From MED-G78 sp964275345 (lineage in GTDB: Bacteria > Pseudomonadota > Gammaproteobacteria > Magnimaribacterales > D2472), in NCBI GenBank assembly GCA_964275345.1, contig CAXYBK010000002.1, positions 1 through 64,000 on the forward strand: a stretch of DNA of 64,000 nucleotides, written 5' to 3'. The notes below the pieces were generated by a model, which was not told the origin of the DNA, made no database searches, and saw only the letters and a list, made by a program, of their open reading frames with translations. Position 1 is the first letter of the stretch, and each line of letters opens with the position of its first letter. Shown piece by piece: positions 52,231 to 61,034 of this stretch. The translations under genes and the position numbers were made by a program.

Positions 52231-53382
52231 ATGAACAATATTGATCCATCAGCATACATTTCGTTTGGTTCTAGAATTAGAAAATCACCATTTTATAATT
52301 CAACAAGAAAATATGGAGCCAAAGCTTTTACTATTTACAACCATATGTATATGCCAACGGTTTATACAAGTGCAGAAGAAGAATACTCTAGCCTAATTAA
52401 TGATGTCACTATGTGGGACGTTGCAGCTGAAAGACAAATTGAAATTAATGGTCCCGATGCTTATGCATTTGTAAGAACTTTAACTCCTCGTAATCTTGAA
52501 AAATGTGAAATTGGGCATTGTTTATATGTTCTTTTAACAGGTGAAGATGGGGGGATTATGAATGATGCAGTTTTATTGAGACTTCAACCAGACCAGTTCT
52601 GGATTTCACCTGGAGATAGTGATGTACTGTTATGGTTGCAAGGAGCTGCAATTAATTCAGGCATGGATGTAAATGTTTTTGAACCAGATGCATCTCCTTT
52701 ACAAATAGGTGGACCTAAAGCTCACCTATTGATTGAAAAGTTATTTGATGAAGAGCACAAAAATGTAGGTTATTACAGAGCAAGAGAAACATCATTGCAG
52801 GGTATACCTCTAGTGCTTGGAAGAACCGGATGGAGTGGAGAGATAAGCTATGAACTTTACTTAAGAGATCGTAAGCTCGGTGATCAGCTTTGGGAAATAG
52901 TGCGAGAAGCTGGTTTAGAATTTAATATAGTTCCAATAGCGCCCAATTCTATAAGAAGCATTGAAGGCGGCTTGCTATCATATGCATCAGATATTCTAAG
53001 AGAGGACAATCCTTTTACTATAGGCCTCGATAGATTAGTTGATACAGAGCAATCAATCGATTTTATTGGCAAATCTGCTCTTAAGAAAATAAAAGAAGAG
53101 GGTATCAAAAGAAAATTAGTAGGTATCGTTGTTGATGGAGATCCAATCAAAAGTCCTCCTGAACAGTTTTGGCCAGTTACAGATAATGATCTAAAAATAG
53201 GTCATGTCTCAAGATGCATTTTTTCACCAAGATTGAATAAGAATATTGGTTTTGCAAATGTTCCTATAGAATATAGTGAAATAGATTCAAATTTTCCAGT
53301 AGTAACTCCAGATGGTCAAAGAAATGCAACTGTTTGTAAATGGCCTTGGTTTCCTGCTGAAAGAATAAATAAAAAAACTTAA
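52231..53382 (+). CDS. GcvT/DmdA-family aminomethyltransferase-like protein (possible DMSP demethylase)
   Basis: A 383-residue folate-dependent GcvT-fold protein. GSRIRKSPFYNSTRKYG, then MWDVAAERQIEINGPDA, GGIMNDAVLLRLQPDQFWISPGDSD, GGPKAHLLIEKLF, TGWSGEISYELYL and IEGGLLSYASD. These follow the DmdA (DMSP demethylase) layout closely, with SRIRKTPF and WDVSCERQVQI-type motifs as I recall from Pelagibacter DmdA, rather than the classical glycine-cleavage T protein. Whether it demethylates DMSP or another methylated compound is not settled by sequence. A terminal CIA30-like gene follows 9 bp later. fhs at 13.7 kb could serve the released one-carbon unit. Confidence 0.75.
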   Translation: MNNIDPSAYISFGSRIRKSPFYNSTRKYGAKAFTIYNHMYMPTVYTSAEEEYSSLINDVTMWDVAAERQIEINGPDAYAFVRTLTPRNLEKCEIGHCLYVLLTGEDGGIMNDAVLLRLQPDQFWISPGDSDVLLWLQGAAINSGMDVNVFEPDASPLQIGGPKAHLLIEKLFDEEHKNVGYYRARETSLQGIPLVLGRTGWSGEISYELYLRDRKLGDQLWEIVREAGLEFNIVPIAPNSIRSIEGGLLSYASDILREDNPFTIGLDRLVDTEQSIDFIGKSALKKIKEEGIKRKLVGIVVDGDPIKSPPEQFWPVTDNDLKIGHVSRCIFSPRLNKNIGFANVPIEYSEIDSNFPVVTPDGQRNATVCKWPWFPAERINKKT

Positions 53383-53391
53383 AATATTATT

Positions 53392-53925
53392 ATGAATAAA
53401 CTACTCTTAATTCTCCTTCTCTCACCAACAGTTTTTGCAGATAATCTGGTTATTGAGGATTTTGAGAATAATAGAGCTCAATGGGATGCTGTCTCAGACC
53501 AAGTTATGGGCGGACTCTCAGAGATTAAATTTACAAAACTATCTGATGAAGATATTAATTTTTATAGACTAGAAGGTGAAGTTAGCACAAAAAATAATGG
53601 CGGCTTTATTCAATTTAGATCAAGAGTTGATGCAGGTTCAGATGATTATGAAGGGGTGAGAATTAAAACAAGAGGAAATGGTGAGGTTTATGAGATTCAT
53701 CTTAGAACTCCTGCAACATTTCTACCTTGGCAATATTACAAGGCTACCTTTACTGCCAATGACAATTGGGAAATTTTAGATATTCCTTTTACTTCTTTTC
53801 AAAGAGTTGGTCCTGCTTACGTTCCACGCAAAGTTAAATCTTCAAAGGTAAACTGGATTGCTGTTGTAGCTTATGGAAAAGATTTTTACGCAGAAGTTGA
53901 TTTAGCTAAAATCGAACTTTATTAA
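53392..53925 (+). CDS. CIA30-domain protein, secreted
   Basis: A 177-residue protein: a signal peptide (LLLILLLSPTVFA), then a CIA30-type beta domain (QWDAVSDQVMGGLSEIKFT; GGFIQFRSRVDA; VRIKTRGNGEVYEIHLRT). The domain is named from a complex I assembly factor but in bacteria acts as an exported carbohydrate- or ligand-binding module of unclear role. Start ATG follows the DmdA-like stop by 9 bp, so they are in one transcription unit. Not a complex I subunit itself. Confidence 0.75.
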   Translation: MNKLLLILLLSPTVFADNLVIEDFENNRAQWDAVSDQVMGGLSEIKFTKLSDEDINFYRLEGEVSTKNNGGFIQFRSRVDAGSDDYEGVRIKTRGNGEVYEIHLRTPATFLPWQYYKATFTANDNWEILDIPFTSFQRVGPAYVPRKVKSSKVNWIAVVAYGKDFYAEVDLAKIELY

Positions 53926-53933
53926 TATATTTA

Positions 53934-54389
53934 ATGTTCTCTGAACTTGATCGTGCATTTATGCAGGAAGCTATTGAGCTTGCAAAAGAAGCAGAATTAA
54001 ATGATGAAGTGCCTGTTGGAGCTGTAATAACTTTAGATAATAAAATTATTGGAAGAGGTTTTAATCAAGTTATTTCTCTAACTGATGTCACAGCTCATGC
54101 TGAAATTCTTGCCATAAAAGATGCCAGTAAAACAATAAATAACTACAGACTTAAAAATACTTGCATGTATGTAACTTTAGAGCCTTGCCACATGTGCGCT
54201 AAGGCTTTAATTGACGCAAGAGTATCAAAACTTATATTTTCTACCTTTGAACCAAAATCTGGAGCAATTACATCTATAGATAATCTTTACGAAAAGCCAT
54301 TTAATCATAATATTGAATATCAGCATGGCCTATTGCAGGCTGAGAGCAGCAAAATCTTAAAAGAATTTTTTAAAGCAAGAAGAAATTAA
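53934..54389 (+). CDS. tadA: tRNA-specific adenosine-34 deaminase
   Basis: A 151-residue cytidine-deaminase-fold enzyme. The zinc motif HAEILAIKDA (His and catalytic Glu, near residues 52-61) and PCHMC (two Cys, near residues 84-88) are both intact; SGAITS is the family trailer. It deaminates A34 to inosine in tRNA-Arg(ACG). It ends 4 bp into the opposite-strand exonuclease III gene. Confidence 0.93.
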   Translation: MFSELDRAFMQEAIELAKEAELNDEVPVGAVITLDNKIIGRGFNQVISLTDVTAHAEILAIKDASKTINNYRLKNTCMYVTLEPCHMCAKALIDARVSKLIFSTFEPKSGAITSIDNLYEKPFNHNIEYQHGLLQAESSKILKEFFKARRN

Positions 54390-55198
54390 CTCTTTAACTC
54401 TACCCAGACAGGACAATGGTCTGATGGTTTTTCCATGGCTCTAGCTCCATGATCTATTCCAACAGCTTTTATACCATCCACAAGGTTATTTGAAAGCATT
54501 ATATGATCAATTCTAAGGCCTCTCTTGGGATTATCATCAAACATCCTTGACCTATAGTCGAACCATGAATAAATTGTGGATTCTTCAGGGTGAATGCACC
54601 TCCAAGAATCTTGAAAGCCTAAATTTTTTATACTATTCCACATTTCACGCTCTTGAGGCTGAAATGAAGTCTTACCATCTCTCAACCATCGCTTCATATT
54701 TGGCTCTCCAATACCTATATCTATATCCTCTGGAGCAACATTAAAGTCCCCCATAACAACAAGATTTTGTTCTTTTTTCTGGAGTTTGCTTATATGTTTA
54801 TGTAAGTCATCATAGTATTTTATTTTTTTTGGGAATTTACTTTCATGATGAATGCTTTCTCCTTGGGGGAAATATCCATTCATAATTACAATTTTCGACT
54901 TCCCAAATTCATAAGTGCATTGAATGAAACGTTTTTGATCTTCCTCAGTATCACCAACAAAACCTTTTTGAGTTTGTAATGGCTTCTTCTTGCTGAGTAA
55001 TGCTACTCCATAATGACCTTTTTGGCCCCAGTACTCAGTGTGATAACCAATCTCCTCTATTACTTCTAATGGAAAGTCAGGATCATTTACTTTTGTTTCT
55101 TGTAATCCAATAACATCCGGCTTTATTACATCTCTTATATACTCTAATTGATGAGGTCTTGCTCTTATACTATTAATATTAAAGGAAACTATTAACAT
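54386..55198 (-). CDS. xthA: Exodeoxyribonuclease III
   Basis: A 270-residue AP endonuclease/exonuclease. VSFNINSIRARPHQLEYI, LQETKVND (catalytic Glu), VMNGYFPQGE, VVMGDFNVAP and the C-terminal DHGARAMEKPSDHCPVWVEL with the catalytic His-Asp are all in order. It repairs abasic sites and degrades 3' ends. Converges with tadA; the prc gene follows on the same strand, its start (57276) upstream. Confidence 0.93.
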   Translation of the reverse strand: MLIVSFNINSIRARPHQLEYIRDVIKPDVIGLQETKVNDPDFPLEVIEEIGYHTEYWGQKGHYGVALLSKKKPLQTQKGFVGDTEEDQKRFIQCTYEFGKSKIVIMNGYFPQGESIHHESKFPKKIKYYDDLHKHISKLQKKEQNLVVMGDFNVAPEDIDIGIGEPNMKRWLRDGKTSFQPQEREMWNSIKNLGFQDSWRCIHPEESTIYSWFDYRSRMFDDNPKRGLRIDHIMLSNNLVDGIKAVGIDHGARAMEKPSDHCPVWVELKS

Positions 55199-55200
55199 AA

Positions 55201-57276
55201 TTATTGACCTAGTTTAGTGATTAAAATTTTATCGTTTAAGTATATATAGTCAGCAATAATATTAGCAGTCTCTTGCAACAAATAATCACTATCCATATCA
55301 ATATCTAAATCTTTTTCATCCTTTTCTTTATTAAAATCTTCCATATCTGAGTATGTTTCAAATCTAGTAAGACCAACATTTTCTCTTCGTGTGTTTTCAA
55401 TGTCAAAAATCCAATCTTTTCTTTCTGCCTTTTCTTTTTTTCTATTATCAATATTGAGACTCAATTCTTTTTTATTTTTTACAAGGTCATATCTCTCTCT
55501 TAGATTCAGAATATATTTCATATTAGGGCTTTCATTTAAGCGATTTAGATGAGATTTTTTTACAGCTGCAAGAATATCCTCATCAATATCAAAAGTTCTA
55601 TATCTAACAGGCGGTATCGTGTCCCAGGGCAAAGATAGGTATAAAGAACTTTCACCACTTGTCTCAATATCCCAAGATGATGGCAATTCAATATCTGGGG
55701 TTACTCCTTTATTTTGAGTACTTTCTCCAGTAACTCTATAAAACTTAGATTCAGTAATTTTGATTTGACCAGATGTTAAAGTATCCAAAGCTTGTACAGT
55801 TCCTTTTCCAAAGGTCCTATGTCCAACAACTAGTCCTCTTTGATAGTCTTGAATAGCGCCAGCAAATATTTCCGATGCAGAAGCAGAGCCTCTATCAACT
55901 AGAACAGCTACAGGTTTTTTCCATGCTTGCTTTGCATAGTAGTCTCCCCAAGATCCTATTTTCCCTGAATTTTGTTTAACTTGAACTGTCGCGCCTGATG
56001 AAGTGAATAGGCCTGTAAGCTTATTGGCTTCAAGCAAAGAACCACCAGAATTTCCTCTCAGATCAATTATTACCGCATCTACAGAATTTTTATTGAAGTC
56101 TTTTAATATCTTTTTAACATCATTGCTGCTGCTCTTGTAATTTGGATCTCTATTTCGATAAGCCTCAAAATCAATATAAAATGTAGGTAAATCGATTATT
56201 CCAATTTTATATTCTTGATCCATTATTTTTACTGAATGAACTTTTGATTTTGCAGCTCTATCTTCTAACTTAATTTCTTCTCTAATAAGATTTACAACTT
56301 TTCTATTACTATTATCTTCAGAATTTGAAGGTATAAACTCAATATCTAAGCTTGAGCCCGATTTGCCTCTAATTAAATCAACAACTTCATCAACTCTCCA
56401 GCCAATAACATCAATAAACTCTTCTGAATCTTCTTGTTTGATTCTTGTAATTTTATCTTCGGGATCAATTTGTCCAGATTTTTCTGCAGGGCCTCCTGGA
56501 ACAAGACTAACAATTTCTGCATAGTCATCTTCTGTGGTTAAAAGAGCGCCTATACCTTCTAATTTAAGACTCATATTTAACTCAAAATCTTCAGCTGATC
56601 GCGGTGAAAAATATGTTGAGTGAGGATCAAATTGACTGGTTAAAGAGTTCATAGCTAACGAAAAGATATCCTCATCTTTTCTTTGATTAATTCTTCTTAT
56701 TCTATTTGTATATCTTTTCTTGATATTCTCAATAGAATCATCATCCTCTTTATCTGCTAATTCAGATGTAAGGACATCATTTTTTGTTATTTGTTTCCAT
56801 AATCTTTTGAGTGCCAACTTAGATGGCTGCCAATCATTATCATCTGAATATATATCTAAAAAATCTTTACCACTAAAACTAAATGTTTCTTTTTCTAGCA
56901 AGTAAATTTGATAATCAGAATACTCTACTAATCTATTAAAATAGAGATTAATTATTTTGTATGCAGAATTAACATCGAATGTTTGTTTTGATGAATTAAA
57001 AATTTTTGCTGAATTTAAAAAACGATTGACTTCATACTTTGTAAAATAACGTTTATTGTCATCTAGTTCACCAATAAGATGCTCAATGTATTTATAGTTA
57101 AAATCTTCATCTGTAGCTTGAATATAATGTTCTTCAGTTAACTTCTCAAAAATCTCATTGCTTAATAAAATCCTTTCATCATTTGGAATAAAATTTATTT
57201 TTCCAGCAAGTAATGATTGAGAAAAGAGAGCTAGAATTAAAAGCTTTGAAGCAAAATTTATATTTTTAATGTTCAA
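55201..57276 (-). CDS. prc: Carboxy-terminal (tail-specific) processing protease
   Basis: A 691-residue periplasmic protease close to E. coli Prc (682). A signal peptide ends near LLAGKI. The PDZ region lies around residues 235-325 (KLEGIGALLTTEDDYAEIVSLVPGGPA), the S41 catalytic core carries GSASASEIFAGAIQDY with the Ser (near residue 465) and RTFGKGTVQ with the Lys. It cleaves tailed or misfolded periplasmic proteins and processes FtsI. The C-terminal acidic Lys/Glu stretch is an oddity of this copy. Ends 2 bp before xthA, so the two minus-strand genes are co-transcribed, prc first. Confidence 0.94.
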   Translation of the reverse strand: MNIKNINFASKLLILALFSQSLLAGKINFIPNDERILLSNEIFEKLTEEHYIQATDEDFNYKYIEHLIGELDDNKRYFTKYEVNRFLNSAKIFNSSKQTFDVNSAYKIINLYFNRLVEYSDYQIYLLEKETFSFSGKDFLDIYSDDNDWQPSKLALKRLWKQITKNDVLTSELADKEDDDSIENIKKRYTNRIRRINQRKDEDIFSLAMNSLTSQFDPHSTYFSPRSAEDFELNMSLKLEGIGALLTTEDDYAEIVSLVPGGPAEKSGQIDPEDKITRIKQEDSEEFIDVIGWRVDEVVDLIRGKSGSSLDIEFIPSNSEDNSNRKVVNLIREEIKLEDRAAKSKVHSVKIMDQEYKIGIIDLPTFYIDFEAYRNRDPNYKSSSNDVKKILKDFNKNSVDAVIIDLRGNSGGSLLEANKLTGLFTSSGATVQVKQNSGKIGSWGDYYAKQAWKKPVAVLVDRGSASASEIFAGAIQDYQRGLVVGHRTFGKGTVQALDTLTSGQIKITESKFYRVTGESTQNKGVTPDIELPSSWDIETSGESSLYLSLPWDTIPPVRYRTFDIDEDILAAVKKSHLNRLNESPNMKYILNLRERYDLVKNKKELSLNIDNRKKEKAERKDWIFDIENTRRENVGLTRFETYSDMEDFNKEKDEKDLDIDMDSDYLLQETANIIADYIYLNDKILITKLGQ

Positions 57277-57291
57277 TTTATTATTTAGATG

Positions 57292-57297
57292 TATAGT
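57292..57297 (+). promoter_or_regulatory. -10 box TATAGT immediately before the isomerase gene
   Basis: TATAGT ends 5 bases before the ATG at 57303, in the 26-bp gap to the divergent prc gene. A leaderless transcript is likely; no Shine-Dalgarno is seen. Confidence 0.45.
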
Positions 57298-57302
57298 TTT
57301 GT

Positions 57303-57917
57303 ATGATGAATGCTAACTATATCGAATTTTTCTTTGATTGTTCAAGTCCTTGGACATATTTATCTTTTAATGCTTTAAAAAATTTGGCTGAAGACCATAA
57401 TCTTGAACTTAGATATAAACCAATATTAGTTGGAGGTATATTTAATTCCGTGAACCCATCCGTTTATGAAAATAGATCAAAGCCCATACCAATTAAAGAA
57501 AAGTACTATCTTGATGATATTCAAAATTGGGCAGCAAGTAGAGATGTTGTTATTAATTGGCCCAGTATTTTTCCTATTAATTCTGTAAGAGCAATGCGTG
57601 GGTGCCTCTATGCAGAGTCAAATAATACTTTACATCACTATGCTCTCAGTGTTTTCAAGGCATACTGGACAGATGATAAAGACATAAGCTCCAATAAAGT
57701 TTTAGAGGATATTTGTTTTGAAAATGATCTTGATTCTAAAAAGTTTTTTGAATTTATTGACATGCCATCAACAAAACAAGAGCTTATTGATAATTCTAAG
57801 GATCTAATCGAAAAGGGTGGTTTTGGTTCACCAACTTTTTTTTATAAAGATAAAATGTTTTTTGGGAATGACAGGCTAGACTTATTAGCTAGCCTATTAA
57901 AAAAAGAATTAATTTAG
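57303..57917 (+). CDS. 2-hydroxychromene-2-carboxylate isomerase (DsbA-family)
   Basis: A 204-residue thioredoxin-fold protein with an N-terminal motif IEFFFDCSSPWTYLSFNAL in the place of CxxC (Ser at the active site), the kappa-GST/HCCA isomerase form. The C-terminal GGFGSPTFFYKDKMFFGNDRL is typical. The family isomerises hydroxychromene carboxylate in naphthalene breakdown but is broadly used on other thiol- or glutathione-dependent substrates. Diverges from prc. It converges with the acyl-CoA dehydrogenase operon with 4 bp of overlap. Function not specific. Confidence 0.82.
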   Translation: MMNANYIEFFFDCSSPWTYLSFNALKNLAEDHNLELRYKPILVGGIFNSVNPSVYENRSKPIPIKEKYYLDDIQNWAASRDVVINWPSIFPINSVRAMRGCLYAESNNTLHHYALSVFKAYWTDDKDISSNKVLEDICFENDLDSKKFFEFIDMPSTKQELIDNSKDLIEKGGFGSPTFFYKDKMFFGNDRLDLLASLLKKELI

Positions 57918-59002
57918 AACCCTTGTACTCTTCCAGCTTCCTCTCTCACTAACTCTGGTGAACCGAGCAATTGTCGATTCATGCCAATCCTTTTAAACCA
58001 GTAATGGAGTCCAAGAAGGTCTGTGAAACCCATGCCGCCATGAACCTCAGTTGCTTTTTTAGCTACCATTTTACTAACCTCTGATACATGAGACTTGGAT
58101 TGGCAAGCCATTAATCTAGCTTCTTCTGGAACATTATTAAAACAATGAGCTGCATGCCAAACAATTGCATAGCAAGGTTCTAATTCTGCTGCCATCTCGG
58201 CACACATATGTTTTACAGCCTGAAAAGATCCTATCACTCTTCCAAACTGCTTCCGTTCTTTTGCATATTCAACAGATTTATCAATCATAACCTGAGAGGC
58301 TCCCACACTATCTGCCGCTAACATTATTCTTCCAGCATCAATAGTTTTAGTAATAGCCTCTGCACTTTGAGAAGAGTTTTCTAAAACATCGACATCTGCA
58401 TTATTAAGCAAAATCTCAAAATAACCTCTAGTTTTATCAACAGAAGTTAATTTAACTAACTCAACTTCAGCATCTTCAGCACGCACAATACACATAACAC
58501 CGTTTTTGTCAGCCAATACAAAATGAGACGCGTGATCTCCATCAATAACAAATAAAGCTCTTCCACTTGCTTTACTTCCATCAATCTCAATACCGGCATC
58601 CTCACGAGCTGCTATATATTCTGTTAAACCCACACCAAAACTAATTTCATTTGATGCAATCTTATTAAGATATTCCTTTTTTTGAGAGTTGCTTCCACCA
58701 TGCATGATTGCAAGAGGAGCCATTACATAGGATCCAATAAAAGGAATAGGTGCAACACCTGATCCTAGGCCTTCTGATACTGCTGCAGCAAAAAGAAGAT
58801 CTAATTCTAATCCTCCGTACTCTTCTGGAATTAATAGGGCATTTAGACCTAAATTAATAAGCCCTTGATGAATTTCTTTTTGAAGCTCTTCACCTTCTCC
58901 GGCAGTAATCCTTCTTATTACATCAAGCGATGATTGATCTTCAAGAAATTTTTTTACATTGTCTTGAAAAAATACTTGATCTTCAGATAATCCAAAATAC
59001 AT
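57914..59002 (-). CDS. Acyl-CoA dehydrogenase (small paralogue)
   Basis: A 362-residue FAD-dependent acyl-CoA dehydrogenase. N-terminal FGLSEDQVFFQDNVKKFLEDQ, then the FAD/acyl pocket (SFGVGLTEYIAAREDAGIEIDG, with the canonical TEP motif altered), and the C-terminal KATEVHGGMGFTDLLGLHYWFKR. The C-terminal arm with GRVIGSFQAVKHMCAEMAAELE is family-typical. Probably pairs with the larger dehydrogenase next to it, as heteromeric acyl-CoA dehydrogenases do for sterol or branched side chains. RBS GGAG precedes the ATG at 59002. Last gene of the minus-strand operon. Confidence 0.88.
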   Translation of the reverse strand: MYFGLSEDQVFFQDNVKKFLEDQSSLDVIRRITAGEGEELQKEIHQGLINLGLNALLIPEEYGGLELDLLFAAAVSEGLGSGVAPIPFIGSYVMAPLAIMHGGSNSQKKEYLNKIASNEISFGVGLTEYIAAREDAGIEIDGSKASGRALFVIDGDHASHFVLADKNGVMCIVRAEDAEVELVKLTSVDKTRGYFEILLNNADVDVLENSSQSAEAITKTIDAGRIMLAADSVGASQVMIDKSVEYAKERKQFGRVIGSFQAVKHMCAEMAAELEPCYAIVWHAAHCFNNVPEEARLMACQSKSHVSEVSKMVAKKATEVHGGMGFTDLLGLHYWFKRIGMNRQLLGSPELVREEAGRVQGF

Positions 59003-59003
59003 C

Positions 59004-60227
59004 TTAAACTCCTTGAACCTTAGGTTCTCTTGGAAGGCCTAAACCTCTTTCTGAAATTATATTTTTTTGAATCTGGCTAGTTCCACCACCTATTATTAAA
59101 CCCAGAAAATACATGTAAGTGAACTGCCAAGATCCTCCATCTCTCAAGTGGGGACTATCTTCATATAAAGTTCCTAATTCACCCATTATGTCTATACCCA
59201 GACCCTCAAGTTCGTGTCTTAATTCAGTCCCAATTAATTTTTGAATCATTTTGCCAACTTTGACATCCTGACCAGGATTTAATTTTGCGGACAATACCCT
59301 TAAGGCATGAGATTGAAATGCCATAACTTTGCCCTGCACTTGGAGCAATCTATCTCTGTAGATAGGGTTTTCAATTAGAGTTTCTCCATTTATTGTTTCT
59401 TTTTTCATCCTTTCGATTAGCATATTTAATCTATTCATAGTTGCATTTGGGTTAGCAAGAGATCCTCTTTCATGACCTAAAGTTGCATTTGCAACAGCCC
59501 AACCTTCGCCTCTACTTCCCACTATATTGTCTCCAGGAATAGTAACGTCAGTAAAAAATACTTCATTAAATCCTGCTTTAAGTGTCATATCTACTAAAGG
59601 CCTTATTTCTAAACCAGGTGTATCCATTGGAACTAATAAATAACTAATTCCTGCATGCTTTGAAGCTTCTGGCTCTGTTCTTACTAGGCAAAACATCATT
59701 TGAGAATATTGTGCTGTACTAGTCCAAATCTTTTGCCCATTAATAACCCATTGATCATCAATTAACTCGCCTTTAGTTTGCAAGCTAGCTAAGTCACTCC
59801 CGGCATTAGGTTCTGAATAGCCTTGGCACCATATCATTTCTCCATAAAGCGTCGGCTTTATGTATTTATTTTTTTGCTCTTCTGTTCCAAGTTCTAGCAA
59901 TGTTGGAACAAGCATATCAATTCCTTGACCTCCCATTGGTCCTGGAATACCTGAATTTGAAAATTCAGTCGCCGCAATCCTGCTCTTTATTACATCTGAT
60001 TCCCCACCAAATCCGCCATACTCTTTTGGAATAGATCTTGCAAAATAGCCGTTTTCAATTAGAGTCTTTTGCCAATCTGATCTCGACATTGAAGGGCCGC
60101 CAGATTTATTATTTTGAGCTAGAGGCACTTTAGCCGAATCACTAAATTGAATACCTTTATATTTATTACAGAAGGCCTGAACTTCTTTTTTATAGTCTTC
60201 ATATTGCGGCCCGTATTCTAAATTCAT
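59004..60227 (-). CDS. Acyl-CoA dehydrogenase (large paralogue)
   Basis: A 407-residue acyl-CoA dehydrogenase. GYSEPNAGSDLASLQTKGELID is the conserved FAD/substrate loop, INGQKIWTSTAQYSQMMFCLVRTEP follows, and GGGTSQIQKNIISERGLGLPREP is the C-terminal arm carrying Glu and the family signature. FAD reductive dehydrogenation of an acyl-CoA at the alpha-beta carbons. One base separates it from the smaller paralogue, so the two are co-transcribed. RBS GGAG before the ATG at 60227. Confidence 0.92.
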   Translation of the reverse strand: MNLEYGPQYEDYKKEVQAFCNKYKGIQFSDSAKVPLAQNNKSGGPSMSRSDWQKTLIENGYFARSIPKEYGGFGGESDVIKSRIAATEFSNSGIPGPMGGQGIDMLVPTLLELGTEEQKNKYIKPTLYGEMIWCQGYSEPNAGSDLASLQTKGELIDDQWVINGQKIWTSTAQYSQMMFCLVRTEPEASKHAGISYLLVPMDTPGLEIRPLVDMTLKAGFNEVFFTDVTIPGDNIVGSRGEGWAVANATLGHERGSLANPNATMNRLNMLIERMKKETINGETLIENPIYRDRLLQVQGKVMAFQSHALRVLSAKLNPGQDVKVGKMIQKLIGTELRHELEGLGIDIMGELGTLYEDSPHLRDGGSWQFTYMYFLGLIIGGGTSQIQKNIISERGLGLPREPKVQGV

Positions 60228-60230
60228 AAT

Positions 60231-61034
60231 TTACTCCTTATTAACCTTATCCCAATCTGGTTCTCTTTTTTCTAAGAATGCAGCAATACCTTCTTTAGCA
60301 TCGTCACCCTCAAAACATTTAGCAATTTGTTTTTGCAGATAAGGTAGAGCTTCATCAAAACTCATAGCATCCTGTTTTTCATAGGCCTCTAGACCAAATT
60401 GCATAGTACCCGGAGCTAGGCTTGCTAGTTCATTTGCAAGATTACTTACCCTAGCATTTAAATCTTCGCTATTAACAGACTCATTAATTAAACCCCATTG
60501 CTCTGCTTTATCTGCATCTATTGGCTGCCCCCTCATTACAAAATCTAACCCAGCTCTTTTAGGCATAACTCTAAATAAACCTGCCATGACCATAAAGGGC
60601 CATAATCCACGCTTAATTTCTGGGGCAGAAAATGTTGCTTCTTTAACAGCTATAGCGTGAGTTGAATTTGTAACCATTAAAAGTGCACCAGCTAATACTG
60701 AACCTTGAATTTTGCATATAACTGGTTTGTATAGGTGTCTTAAAGCTAGACTTATATCATTTGCATTTTCTAATACAGGAACATTTGATTCTGATTTTTC
60801 TCTTCTTAAATCAGCCCCTGCACAAAAAACATCACCCTCAGCAGCAATAATTACTACTCTTACAGATCTTTCTTGTTTTGCATAAGCTAATGCATAGTTA
60901 ATTTCATTCATCATTACATTATTTAATGCATTCTTTTTTTCTGGTCGGTTAAGAATAATGGTCAGTATGTTATTAGAAACATCTATTTTAGTAGCTTGAA
61001 AGATTAATCCCTCTAGTGATAATTTATCAGACAT
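60231..61034 (-). CDS. Enoyl-CoA hydratase/isomerase family protein
   Basis: A 267-residue crotonase-fold enzyme: LTIILNRPEKKNALNNVMMNEI, EGDVFCAGADLRREKS oxyanion loop, KPVICKIQGSVLAGALLMVTNSTHAIA, then AEQWGLINESV and AAFLEKREPDWDKV at the end. In the Atu/Liu pathways this position is held by isohexenylglutaconyl-CoA or methylglutaconyl-CoA hydratase; the substrate here is inferred from neighbours. RBS GGAG precedes the ATG. One base from the AtuA gene, 3 bp from the dehydrogenase. Confidence 0.87.
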   Translation of the reverse strand: MSDKLSLEGLIFQATKIDVSNNILTIILNRPEKKNALNNVMMNEINYALAYAKQERSVRVVIIAAEGDVFCAGADLRREKSESNVPVLENANDISLALRHLYKPVICKIQGSVLAGALLMVTNSTHAIAVKEATFSAPEIKRGLWPFMVMAGLFRVMPKRAGLDFVMRGQPIDADKAEQWGLINESVNSEDLNARVSNLANELASLAPGTMQFGLEAYEKQDAMSFDEALPYLQKQIAKCFEGDDAKEGIAAFLEKREPDWDKVNKE

